From the NCBI GenBank assembly GCA_004151065.3, contig NWUY0300052107.1, forward strand, positions 10,923 to 36,642: a stretch of DNA of 25,720 nucleotides, read 5' to 3'. Positions 8,423 through 18,350 of the stretch are shown here, in pieces (the first letter of the stretch is position 1; each line of letters opens with the position of its first letter). Source of the stretch: Larix sibirica. Lineage: Eukaryota; Streptophyta; Pinopsida; Pinales; Pinaceae. The notes under the pieces are model-generated. The model saw only the letters and a program-made list of their open reading frames with translations. It did no database searches and was not told the DNA's origin. Position numbers and translations under genes: made by a program.

Positions 8423-10824
8423 TGAATAAGTCGAAGGCAGGGATCTTAAGGGTTGTCCACTGATGATGAAAGGCTCAAACTTGTCTGAATTTTACACCTT
8501 TACTTTCAATTGCATTTGATTGAATTGATGCTGCTATAGGATTATGGTATGAGTCTCATTGGTCAAGAATGCAACCACATCCAAGTGTTCAGGGCGTATA
8601 CACAACATAGATTGACAATGTTCTAGTTCTTGCGAAATCTGTTTAGATGTGCTAGTATGGATAAGCTATCCAATGGGGAGGAAGAGTGAGGGGGGATACT
8701 TGGAATGATCTCTTGCACCTCATCCCTGACCACCTTCTCCATAATCACTTCTAGGTGAGTGCTTTCACTGCTTTACACTATGCAGGTAGGTGAGGGGATC
8801 GTGGAGGATCCTCACCACCACTTCCTCCTACCGCATGTATTGTTGGCCCTGTCAATATAGGCGAAGAGATATGAGCCAAAATCCCATCGATATTTGACTC
8901 TGACTGCGTCGTTGGGGACCCAACCTTGACCCTATTTATTGTTGTAATATGGCTATGCTTGAATTCATGCAACAATAGGGAACTAGGTACATATTTCAAT
9001 GACCCATATTAATCATCTTATTTTGTAATGACTGTGAATTGGGTGGTAGAACTCTCAAAATACTGAAAGGATTGAAGGGTCTTGTCCATAAAACCCAGGT
9101 CATGCTTGCCCTTGAAAACTAGCAATTTTTGCATAAAAGGGTTAGTTGGAAGAATGGGCATAGGTGCCTCAACTTTGGTGGTGTCCAAATGGACATAATT
9201 TGAATAAGGGCCACCCATCACGGGCTCGATTGGGTGTGGATTTATGGGAAATATGATCCTCGGCTTCTTAGATGTTGATCCTTGCGAAAATTGAGAAATT
9301 GTACCTAGATAGGATTTGAAATACTTACCTAACAGTCGAGTAGAATACGATATGTATGATCTAAGCATGGTAGGAAACATGAGAGTAGTGGATGGATTAG
9401 AGGATTTTTCATCCCAGATCAACTATGGGGTTTCTTCTACTGCATTGGTCTTTCGCTTTCATGAGGCTTCCTCTTTTGACACTAGCTACTTCTGCCTAGT
9501 CTTCCTAGTTGTGATTTCTAGCAAAATATACATGGTTCCCTGAGCTTTTTTGGACTTCCTCACATTTAACCACTGTGAAACCTCCTTATCAAAGAGTAAT
9601 TCCGTGAGCTAGTAAGGAAGGTAAGCAACTTTAAAATTTTATGGATATGTGATGCACGGTCGATCAAAGGAATTGTCTCTATCAATGCCAAACCATATAT
9701 TTCCCATGTGTGCATTGAGGAGTTCCCATGGAATTCATGGAATGGGATTATTGAATGCAAACATGCGATCATACCACTTCCCAAATGTAGTGTCATTGAA
9801 AGCAGATTTTTGTGGATATTGTGACTTTTCCAAGGTTCAAATCATTGTGTTAAGACTCTTATGTCTAAGGGTGGTGGTATCTTGTGGCCCTCAAGAGGTT
9901 TCCACTTTCACATTGTAAAGGCCACCAATAGGTTCTCAAAATTAATTATGTGGGTTCTCCATGGGCATCCACATAGGCCTAGAGCATCTCATGCATAAGG
10001 AACCTTCACTAGTTTAACTGAAATCCTTGGATGACAAATTCCGCAACCAAAAGAGCATCTAAGGTGCATTATCTTTGGGTGTATTTTCTCATTACTGTGT
10101 CTAAGATTAGCTGGTATAAAACTTCACTTGTGGGTTGTTAATCAATTTTATTATTGCCCCACTTCCACCTCTCTTCATGCCACATCTATTTTATAGGTTG
10201 GGTTTGTCCTTCTTTTTTCCATGTTTATTGCTTCCTTGAAAGGTTGATTAAATATCTTGCCCTTCCATGGAAATTCTAGTCAACATATTGATATCATTGA
10301 AATGGATCAGATAGGCTCTATCTAGTCATAAATAATGGCCATGGAGGATAATAATAAAAAATTTGGTGCATCTCAGTATCTCCTATTTGGTCCCAAATAC
10401 TATAAGGTCTCTTGAAACAATGGTACTAAACTTTCGTAGGGGTTCGAACACCAATTTCCAAATTGTAATGAGCTCTTGTGTTTCTAGGGGCACATAATCC
10501 ATGTAGAATTTAGGCTAATTCATATCCGGGAAGAGATCCCCATCCTAGAAATCATTGTCCACAAATGTAGTTAGTTCAACCTTCCCATGTAAGTCACCAA
10601 GGACCTACACCCTGCCCCCTGGGATCATAAAATTCAATTTGTACAACCTCTTTGGGTCTAGAGGTTGTCTTTAATGCCAAGGCCTTGTTTCCAGAAGCTT
10701 TATCCATCACTACTAAATGTATCATAATCATAAACTGGATTACTGATTGAGGGTCCACATTGCAATCTTGACTGCACACTTTAGAAGGCCGAGAGAGCTC
10801 TAGTGTGATAATTGGCAACTTCAT
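8423..10824 (-). pseudogene. Extra reading frame after integrase, unknown function
   Basis: A protein-like reading of some 800 codons can be followed on the minus strand across several frameshifts, from a Met at 10824 to about 8423. Recognisable stretches in order are KTTSRPKEVVQIEFYDP (about 10670-10620), YVPLETQELITIWKLVFEPL (about 10495-10435), INMLTRISMEGQDI (about 10305-10255), FQGSNKHGKKKDKPNL, FGKWYDRMFAFNNPIP (about 9790-9735), NIWFGIDRDNSFDRP, a continuous block at 9422-9018, a Pro/Ser/Gly-rich segment at 8999-8778 and ISQELEHCQSMLCIRPEHLD (about 8645-8590). No zinc finger, enzyme motif, signal peptide or clear membrane segment is visible. By position it corresponds to the env-like slot of plant gypsy elements, but it does not look like an envelope protein. 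It could be a captured plant protein or a domain related to plant mobile domain proteins; neither can be shown here. Confidence 0.6.
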
Positions 10825-11142
10825 GAAGACAAGGCGAACACTTAGTCAAATTTAAGAAGCTTTAGCCATTCAAGCATGTTAATTACAAGACTTGATAGGT
10901 TCATTAATGAAAATTTTGAAAGATGTAATATATTTCAGTTATTAATACATGAACCATTAATGACGATATGACATTTAACAACCTTTAAACATGTTTACTC
11001 ACTCTTAATGACTCTTAACTCATAACTCAAATTCAACCAACATGAGAGACCCTTCTCATCCTTCACACTTGCAGACTCAACACTAAATAGTTGAAAAATG
11101 AATGACCTAAGAGTGCCTTCCCCTTATACACATGCATTCTAT
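10825..11142 (-). other. Non-coding spacer between integrase and the extra frame
   Basis: No protein-like reading is present on the minus strand over about 300 bases. A TTTAAATAGAATGCATGTG phrase and a TATAAGGGG phrase (near 11148-11120, minus strand) resemble TATA-type promoter sequence. An internal promoter or splice region for the extra frame is possible. A pair of LTRs separating two elements would need more room, which argues that the frames on either side belong to one element. Confidence 0.35.
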
Positions 11143-11329
11143 TTAAACTAAACCAAAAACATAACACAAAAAACACATGGACTGGACTCTATTGATATTT
11201 TTGGTATTCCAGCCTGAATAAATTGATTGACTTGACAAACTAGTTGAATCATGACATAATTGAAAATAAAACATAAACGTCAAACCTACCCTACCCCAAT
11301 CCTTATAATAGGAGTGCCTCAAAATCGAA

Positions 11330-12330
11330 GTTAACAAGCTGGAAGAGAGGGATTGAGGTGAATGCAATTCACCCATCTTGGTCTGATGACACTGTTAAGC
11401 TGCGCAAGATGGACAACTCTATAAATTTATCAAATTTGCAACAATAAATCGACAAATCAGTTGCATCTCAAGCTTACCTAGATTCTAAGATACTTACTGT
11501 CATAAAGAAGCACCATATGACCATTGGAAAAATGATTGGTCTTGTTGAGATGATCATGCCACACATTTTGTCTTGAATTTTCCACCGTTAGATGAAAATG
11601 CTAAAAATCAGGATTCTTCTAACTCCATCAATTATTCTAGGCATTCCATAATTGATTAGGGGCAACATGGGTAATGTAAATACTAGGGACAACAAATTCA
11701 TCCAGTACGGAAACTTCTCGCCCATAGACTAACTAGCATGGAGTATGCATATGCAAATTCTATTGAGTAGTTCGATAGGCCCACAATAGCATAGGTACAC
11801 ATTCATCCTAGTCATCTCAATTCACAGAGAAAACCTTAGTTAATCCAATCTTCATAATATTGTTAAAATATTCTACCGTGTCATTTGCTTGAGGATGATA
11901 GGGACTTCTTTTATGATGTTGGATGAGGAATTATTGTGTCAATGTGGAAATCATACTACTCATGAAAACCATGGCCTAGTGTTTGTTGAACAATCCTTCA
12001 TGGGTTCAGGCCCAGTCCACTTAGCCAGATATCCTATTGTGGTAATGACATATCGGGATTTTGAATTTCTTGTGGGAGGATTAATGGGACCAAAGAAATA
12101 TTCTACCCAATTTTTTAAGGGTTGCAAAGAATGAACATGATGGAGAGGAAGCTCATACTGTTAAGATGGCTTCCCAAATCATTGGCATAAGTTGCAAGCT
12201 AGGGCATAGACCTTAGCATGTTTAAAAATCGTTGGCACCATATCCAACTTATAAGATATTCCTTGTTGTAGCATTCCCTCTGACATGGTATCCCGCAACT
12301 CCTGCATGACATTCCCATAATATATCTTGT
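11330..12330 (-). pseudogene. Ty3/gypsy integrase remnant
   Basis: The N-terminal zinc domain is visible as HAGVAGYH (His codons at 12306-12308 and 12285-12287) and CNLCQ about 40 codons later. The catalytic core has FFGPINPPTRNSKSRYVIT. The first catalytic Asp position, usually in a D-F-V-G-P type motif, is Tyr (codon 12100-12098). The last catalytic Glu is kept in YHPQANDTVEYFN (codon 11873-11871), followed by LLWAYRTT (about 11785-11766). The segment expected to hold the second Asp is shortened and unreadable. A C-terminal region with VWHDHLNKTNHFSNGHMVLL (about 11585-11525) matches the usual end of plant gypsy integrases. The enzyme would insert element cDNA into host DNA; this copy is dead. 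Confidence 0.85.
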
Positions 12331-12369
12331 TGTTCATGGTCTAGGACACATATGTGCAAGATACCATCA

Positions 12370-12575
12370 ATCCCTGGTTTATATAATTATCTCACAATTA
12401 ACTAGTAATCTACAAGGAAAACAACTAGATGATGTTTCTAAGTTGCAAAATATTATTATGGTGCAGAACATGTGGTTAAAATGGAGCATTCTCCTCCAAA
12501 TAGTTGGGAATGGCCTCAACCTAAAATAATGTTGTGTTTTGTAATTGATCATCAACAAGACCATTAGACTCACTT
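12370..12575 (-). other. Connector between RNase H and integrase
   Basis: This stretch follows the NHLS end of RNase H and precedes the integrase zinc domain. It has few clear conserved residues, as is usual for this connector, and contains stops in all frames. Confidence 0.5.
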
Positions 12576-12579
12576 GATT

Positions 12580-12960
12580 CCAGTCATGATAAATGATTTG
12601 GTACCACATCATGCTTCCCTAGTTTCACTACTATCTCAAAATAGAACTCTTGAAATAACAACAACCATATGAAAATGTGTTCCTTTAAAACAACCTTTTC
12701 ACTAAATACTTCAAGGTAGAATGATTGGTGAAAAACTTGAAATCCACCCCAATAGATAATGGTGGAACTTCTGAAGTGCATATATGATAGTTGAACCTTC
12801 ACGTTCAGTGGTAGTATAGTTGTGCATAGATTGAGATAACTTTCAACTGGAAAAATATATAGTATGATCAAAGTCACCTTCCCCCGATTGCGTAAGAACA
12901 ACTCCCAAATAAATACTTGACACATCCACATGCATATCAAATTCTAAATTCCAATTAGGG
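12580..12960 (-). pseudogene. Ty3/gypsy RNase H remnant
   Basis: HVDVSSIYLGVVLTQSGEG carries the first acidic residue (Asp codon 12926-12924). Next come NYTTTEREG with the conserved Glu and ALQKFHHYLLG. After a frameshift the segment DFKFFTNHSTLKYLV is read, where the third catalytic Asp, normally TDH, has become Asn (TNH). A second frameshift restores FIWLLLFQEFYFEIVVK and ends at VPNHLS. One in-frame TGA interrupts the FSSxKLSQ segment, where these elements usually have Arg. The order after RT and before integrase is standard for Ty3/gypsy. Confidence 0.85.
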
Positions 12961-12999
12961 AAAACAAGGATAACCGATGTTCAAATAAATGCTTTAGAC

Positions 13000-13890
13000 T
13001 TATTTAGGGTTGCTTTGAAGGGGATGTGATCATAGCATAGTTACAAATGAATATTCTATAATAACGATTGTTTCCCATAGTAAAATGAAAATGTATATGA
13101 GATGTCAAAAATGGAAGATTTACAATAACAACGATTTTTTAAAGATTAACCAAAACTTCACCGCAACAGATAAAATGACCCAAGAGATTACCAAATGGAA
13201 CACATAAAAAATATCTCTTCAAATTGAGATATGAAGCTAAAGACACATGTCAAACACTATTCTTAAGAGACTAACATGTTCTTTTGACAATATATAAATA
13301 GTCCAATCATCCTTGTAGACCTCCAAAAACTTGTAAATTAATTCCTTGAGTGTAGTGATCACAATCCTTAAGAAGACAACATAAGCATTCTTGTGTCCAA
13401 ATGGCATTATGTTTTAGGTAAGATAACCCCACTATGTTGTGAAAGTATTCTTCCTTTTATCTTCTTTCACAATGCTAACTTGATGTATCTTGATCAATGA
13501 AGGAATAGGGAAAGGGTCATGAACACAAGCTTAATGAAGGTTGTGCAAATCAACGCAAACCCTTATGATCATCAAAGTATTTCTTACTTTGGATGACAAT
13601 GGGACTAATCCATTTAAATTCATCCATAATCAAATCAATCCACTTGCCAACATGTGATCGATTTCCTTCTTAACCTTCTCCTTGACTCTAGGGTTGAGTC
13701 TACATGGACGATGCTTGACAATTTTAGTTTCAGGTTTGATGGAAATCTTGATCTCCCCCAATTATTCTTGAATCCATTTTAATTCAATGAAAATTTTCAA
13801 AAATAGGTCTTCATATTCTTTTAGAAGAGAAACCATTTCAGATATAGTTTGATAATCCCAATAATCCTCTATAGATGCCATCTTAGGATT
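13000..13890 (-). pseudogene. Ty3/gypsy reverse transcriptase remnant
   Basis: The upstream part reads IEDYWDYQTISEMVSLLKEY and then GEIKISIKPETKIVKHRPCR, RLNPRVKEKVKKEIDHML and EFKWISPIVIQSKK. This is the usual entry into the palm domain (proline-rich linker, PYRLNP-like motif, the WISP-VV-KK strand). The conserved MPFGHKNA turn is at about 13407-13384. The catalytic centre, usually YLDDW, is YKDDW at 13317-13303, so both Asp codons remain but the preceding residue has changed. Between these blocks the first palm Asp region is broken by shifts and stops. RT would copy element RNA into cDNA; this copy is non-functional. Confidence 0.9.
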
Positions 13891-14042
13891 CTCCTCTGTC
13901 CCAAGGGAATTTCTACAGATTCAATGATTATGTGTAATAAGTACCAATTGTTGGAGCATTTTCCAACCACACATCATTGATTTGAGACTTACAACTTAAT
14001 TATCCACGTATCCTAAGTATTTTGACTCCATCATGTGCTTAC

Positions 14043-14487
14043 NNNNNNNNNNNNNNNNNNNNNNNNNNNNNNNNNNNNNNNNNNNNNNNNNNNNNNNNNN
14101 NNNNNNNNNNNNNNNNNNNNNNNNNNNNNNNNNNNNNNNNNNNNNNNNNNNNNNNNNNNNNNNNNNNNNNNNNNNNNNNNNNNNNNNNNNNNNNNNNNNN
14201 NNNNNNNNNNNNNNNNNNNNNNNNNNNNNNNNNNNNNNNNNNNNNNNNNNNNNNNNNNNNNNNNNNNNNNNNNNNNNNNNNNNNNNNNNNNNNNNNNNNN
14301 NNNNNNNNNNNNNNNNNNNNNNNNNNNNNNNNNNNNNNNNNNNNNNNNNNNNNNNNNNNNNNNNNNNNNNNNNNNNNNNNNNNNNNNNNNNNNNNNNNNN
14401 NNNNNNNNNNNNNNNNNNNNNNNNNNNNNNNNNNNNNNNNNNNNNNNNNNNNNNNNNNNNNNNNNNNNNNNNNNNNNNNNNNNNNNN
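14043..14487. other. Assembly gap (445 N)
   Basis: Unknown bases run from 14043 to 14487. Reading frames that appear to cross it are artefacts. It falls in the linker upstream of reverse transcriptase, a little before a 59-bp tandem duplication. Confidence 1.
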
Positions 14488-14548
14488 TGTGCCGAGTGGT
14501 GTTAACTTCCTAGTAAGCCACTCTCATGCATCAATTCGAATGAACACC

Positions 14549-14662
14549 TTTGGAATTCGAATTGCTTGGCTTATTGTAGCCATTGTTACACATTGTAAAC
14601 TATATACTTTGGAATTCGAATTGCTTGGCTTATTGTAGCAATTGTTACACATTGTAAACTAT
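14549..14662. repeat. 59-bp tandem duplication, nearly perfect
   Basis: Unit 1 spans 14549-14607 and unit 2 starts at 14608. Over 55 aligned bases there is one mismatch (C at 14581 versus A at 14640). It is far better conserved than anything else in this old element, so it is recent. It begins about 60 bases from the assembly gap, which may hide further units. Confidence 0.95.
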
Positions 14663-14669
14663 CTTCTGA

Positions 14670-15640
14670 GTATATGAGAATCTGTTGTGCTTGATATTTC
14701 ACACGCATGTCCCCTTGCTTCTTCTCCTACATAATTCTAGAACCTTCAATTTCCTTGAATGATAAGTCTCTCCAATGTTCCAAATCATCTGGGTAAGGAT
14801 CATCTCGGTCAACATTTCTGTAACAAAGGGGCATCTCTATCCTATTGATAGGGATCTACAAACTAAGCAACTCTCAATGCAATGGGAAGACATAGGGGTT
14901 ACCAACATTCCACAACTAATTGGAAAACATGGCCTCCTTAATTTCAAGGCAATTGTGACATGTTCAAATTTCCCCACAAAAGAGAAGTCTTCACAAAATT
15001 CTGTTTGTAAAGTCTTTTGATCCCTATTTTGCCTCCTGGTTTCTTCATGTCAATACCAGGTTTGTTGAATAGGGCCTAGACCATGAACAAACTTATGGAC
15101 CCATAGGTTAGTTTGCATTCCCTCTCTTTCCCATTCTCCTATACCATTCTCCACATATCCAAAAGGATTAGTGTCTCCATCATATACTTCCACGACCATA
15201 TAATTCTAAGGTGTCTTACCTAAAATACTCAAATCTATGAATCGGAGTTGTCTGTACCAATGACCACAAAACAAGGTCCTCCTTGCGAGTGGCCCACCAC
15301 CTTGCACAAGTACTACATAATGCAATATATATCACAAGGATCTTATTTTCCTCTATAACTCTATTGTTCATTTATGTGAGGAATTCATCTAGATTTGAAA
15401 CTCCATCATACATTGGATGGTCTTGGACCTCGACATCAATCCATTTGAAAAATTTAATGGCTTCACAATGCTGCCAAAAAATAGCATGTCTATGATTCTA
15501 CCATTCATTCAAATCCTCATCTGAATTATTGTCAAATGATTGGATACTCCTCCAACTTACTGAGCCATTTATGTTGTGGGGTTAATGTAATCATTCATCT
15601 TTCTTGCAGTTATATTGTAAATATGTTCTAAAGCATCTCT
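14670..15640 (-). pseudogene. Linker domain between protease and reverse transcriptase, unknown function
   Basis: The minus strand keeps a protein-like reading through this region. Segments include FCGHWYRQLRFIDLSILGKT (about 15280-15220), DGDTNPFGYVENGIGEWERE (about 15180-15122), WVHKFVHGLGPIQQTWY (about 15100-15050), LQTEFCEDFSFVGKFEHVTI (about 15015-14957) and TPMSSHCIESCLVC. With the gap it adds roughly 1.7 kb between protease and the start of RT homology, much more than in compact gypsy elements. No known domain can be named from the sequence. The Trp- and Tyr-rich pattern suggests a folded domain rather than a flexible connector. Confidence 0.55.
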
Positions 15641-16060
15641 TTACATATCGTCACTGAGAGGCTCTTTGTACCAGATCCCTTGATACAGGTCTAACGGCTA
15701 AGTGAGTATCATTCCATCTACTTCAAAAGTCATATTCTCATTCTTCAAGTTGATGATAGCATAATTCTCAAAATCCCATTATATCACAATAATGCAATAT
15801 AAGGATCAATCTTATCCATTATCTCAATCACCTCAAAATCAATAGATGTCTTCACTCCACTAGATCAACTTCCACATTTTCCAACCTCCATATGGGAAAG
15901 AGGGCCTATATTGATTAGCCATGCACAATTGAATAGGATAATATACCAAGGGAGGGATACCTATAGCCTCCCATGATTCCTTGGAAAGGATATTAACATT
16001 AGATCCAATATACAACATGACATCCTTGATATCATATCCATCTATCTAAGCATCTATCCT
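15640..16060 (-). pseudogene. Retroviral-type aspartic protease remnant
   Basis: The reading YIGSNVNILSKESWEAIG (16012-15959) matches the N-terminal strand of plant gypsy proteases, normally D-x-GS-x-xN(V/I)L-xKxxWE. The catalytic Asp position is occupied by Ile or Tyr here. It continues as PIQLCMANQYRPS, ENVEVDL and GVKTSIDFEVIEIMD, a typical protease body, and then FEVDGMILT-like sequence before the linker. Stops and at least one frameshift break it. The protease would process the Gag-Pol polyprotein. Confidence 0.8.
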
Positions 16061-16640
16061 AAATTCCCTCCCAGTTCGCTTCTTCCTTCATCTTATTATG
16101 TTAGTCTTTCTTTTATGGAGGTTAGATGAGATCAAGTCTTCCTCATCTTCCTTTCCAATGAGGGTTCAATGAGTGTTCCACAAGTTCCATGTTAAAACTC
16201 CATCTAAAGTATTATAAAATAGATTAAACAAAATATTAATAAGTTTCTTAGAAGTACTTGCGGATTCAACTTCCAATTTCGTTCTACGACTAGGTAAGGG
16301 TACATTCAAACCCACATTTTGAGATGTCCTTCGGTGATGCAAGGACTTCCATCTATTGTAATGTATCACAGGCACCTATGAATATTTCCCTCTACCAAAT
16401 AAGATCAAACTAAGGTGCCTTTGGATCCGATTTCTAAATATTTGGGATCTTAAAGGAATTATGATCAACACACGTCTGAGCTCTTCCCCAAGTGACAACA
16501 TTAATGGTTGAACTAGAGATATTATTACCATCATGAGGCTTTGAATCGATCAAGTTGGTTGGTCATTTCTTTACCTAGCCTTCCCATTTGCAATCAGTTT
16601 GGGTAGTCCTTAGTACTATAGGTATTCACCCGAAAATAAG
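16060..16640 (-). other. Gag-protease connector, degraded
   Basis: This stretch is between the second Gag zinc knuckle and the protease. A short open frame at 16166-16375 exists but has no motif. It is presumed to be the variable connector of the polyprotein. Confidence 0.4.
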
Positions 16641-16665
16641 AGTGAAAGGGCCATCATGGAAAGAA

Positions 16666-16983
16666 ATATTTCCTTGCAACATTTCCAATCTCATTGAAAT
16701 TGTAACATCACATTTCTCCACCCTAGCCCCAAACTTTCCCTCCTCGGTAGTCACCTCCTTGACCTCGACCTCTACCTCCCCTTCTTTGAGGTGGGGAATT
16801 ATTAGGCACTCAATATGTAGAATGATCCAATCTATTAACCGACACATCCAAGGCCCTTCACTTATCCATATTGTAGTTATTAGAGCAACACAATTCACCA
16901 TTGATAGTCTTAGGGACAAATAAATACTTTTGTAAGGTCGAGCAATATAGAGGAGGGTGCCCCTATGTCTTACAAATCTCACA
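16666..16983 (-). pseudogene. Gag nucleocapsid: two CCHC knuckles with an RGG-like stretch between them
   Basis: Knuckle 1 (16983-16942) reads CEIC-KT-stop-GH-PPLY-C, an exact C-x2-C-x4-H-x4-C spacing with one stop inside. In the same frame, 64 codons after knuckle 1, comes PPQRRGGRGRGQGGDYRGG (ending near 16736). Nine codons further on, again in the same frame, is knuckle 2 (16707-16666), CYNFNEIGNVARKY, where three of the four zinc ligands have changed (F, N, Y for C, H, C). Frame continuity over 318 bases supports one nucleocapsid. It would bind element RNA; Arg-Gly repeats of this kind also bind RNA. Confidence 0.8.
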
Positions 16984-17149
16984 ATATTTTTAGGTTGAGA
17001 TTTTTACATATCTAGGAAAGCATGATACTATATTGGCACATCAAAAGAGTTAGGGACACCTACTTGTGCAATGCCTACCGCGGGTATTATTGGGCTTGGT
17101 TCTATCGAGGAATTTAAAGTAGCCCCCCCTCTCAATCTTAGACATCCAT

Positions 17150-18350
17150 AAACATGAATTCGTTTTATCATGCACCCACTACCTTGGGACTGGTTGACTA
17201 TTGAATATTTTCAATTAATATATATGTTTGAATCTGGATAGATTCCCTAGTAATCCTTGGATACTTAGTCATAGCCTCAATCTCCATAGCTTGCTCCAAT
17301 GCATTTATAGGAGCGTCAATGGTTTGTTGGGATAAGGGAACTTTATTTAATGGAATAAACCCTTGAATAAACCACTCCTTGTGATGTGTATCATGAATAT
17401 GAAAAGATAATTTACTCATCACATCCCTAAATCTCTAAGCATATTCCCAAGTTTTTTCTCCTCATATTATCAAATTTCTTTTAGCTCTTCAATCCCTTGT
17501 TGCTTCGATTTTGGAAACTAAAACACCACAATGAACAATTTATTCACCTTTGGAAAAGGAAGAGGTGGAACATTGGGAGGACGATATGCAACAAACTTCA
17601 TATACCATTGTAGTGCTCATACCTTCAATGTGGTTTGAAACTCTATCAACGTCAAGGCATCTAGAAGTCCCCTTGACCTCCAAATAGTCTTGCATGGGAA
17701 CCAATGATGTTTTGGATCTTCTTTAGCTCCCTTACCCCAAAAATATGGGTACCACATGGAATATACCCCATGTATCCCAACCATTCTAGTCACTGGAGTC
17801 CTACCAAAACAAATCCTCCAGGACCAAGTTGTGAAAATGTGTTTGAAGCCACACTTGGGTTTGAGCTAATACTACTATGATGACCTCTTAATGGTGTACT
17901 AGATATGAAAGTACTATTACTTCCTCCCACTATTACACCAACTGAATGACCACTACCACCAATATAATGATTATACCATGGTAAATATAATGTAGAACTA
18001 GAAAATGAGAGTACCATATGATTTAGAGATGTATGGGGAGTGGTCAATACTAGGATAAATCCACATCTTTTTGGCCTTTGCTCTTCGACAACAGGGGGTT
18101 GAGTGTCTCACCTACAATCATTTCATGCAGCTCTAAAGGTTCGACAACCTGAACTTGGACTAGCTCCGCATCATTAGTCTACATTCCAACATATTTTATA
18201 ATGAATATGTTCCCTCCATCTTCCACCTTTGTATACATTTCTTCTCCTCACTCTCCTCTCTTTGGGATACTAGGTATTGTTATAGCACTCTCTCTTAACT
18301 AGGAGCTAGCTAACTTTCCACTCCTTTCCTTCTGCAACTCATCATCCTTT
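17150..18350 (-). pseudogene. Gag (retrotransposon gag, capsid-like) remnant
   Basis: The core retrotransposon gag pattern is readable across frameshifts: WGKGAKEDPKHHWFPCKTIW (about 17745-17685), TLIEFQTTLKVRALQWYMKF (about 17655-17596), QQGIEELKEI, then YEEKTWEYAQRFRDVMSKLS (about 17465-17405) and HKEWFIQGFIPLNKVPLSQQ (about 17385-17325). The block 17422-17198 stays in one frame. The N-terminal part (18047-17790) is Ser/Gly/His-rich and poorly conserved, and before 18060 a Lys/Glu/Arg-rich reading continues to about 18350. Gag would form the virus-like particle. The true start codon cannot be chosen. Assignment to Gag rests on the capsid core and on the knuckles following it. Confidence 0.8.

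Larger units (their letters stand above)
8423..18350 (-). mobile_element. Degenerate Ty3/gypsy LTR retrotransposon (internal region)
   Basis: Read on the minus strand the order is Gag, protease, linker, reverse transcriptase, RNase H, integrase, then an extra frame. RNase H ahead of integrase defines Ty3/gypsy rather than copia. All domains are in one orientation and in normal order, so this is most simply one element rather than several. The reading changes frame many times and contains numerous stops. The key catalytic residues of RT, RNase H, integrase and probably protease are altered. I could not find flanking LTRs, a primer-binding site or a polypurine tract. The outer limits are therefore those of readable coding sequence, and the element may extend to 6914 beyond the nested LINE. 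Its length (about 10 kb without LTRs, with the gap counted as its 445 Ns) is large for Ty3/gypsy because of the linker and the extra frame. Confidence 0.85.

Noticed and set aside
9649-9918. 89-codon plus-strand frame
   Set aside because: Antisense to the better supported minus-strand reading of the gypsy extra frame.
10825-11142. The spacer as a pair of LTRs between two separate elements
   Set aside because: About 300 bases is too short for a 3' and a 5' LTR together, and no TG...CA pair or repeat was seen. A single short LTR remains possible.
14022-14638. Long plus-strand open frames crossing 14043-14487
   Set aside because: They consist almost entirely of unknown bases in the assembly gap.
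16588-16923. 111-codon plus-strand frame
   Set aside because: It is the antisense shadow of the Gag nucleocapsid segment, whose minus-strand motifs are clear.
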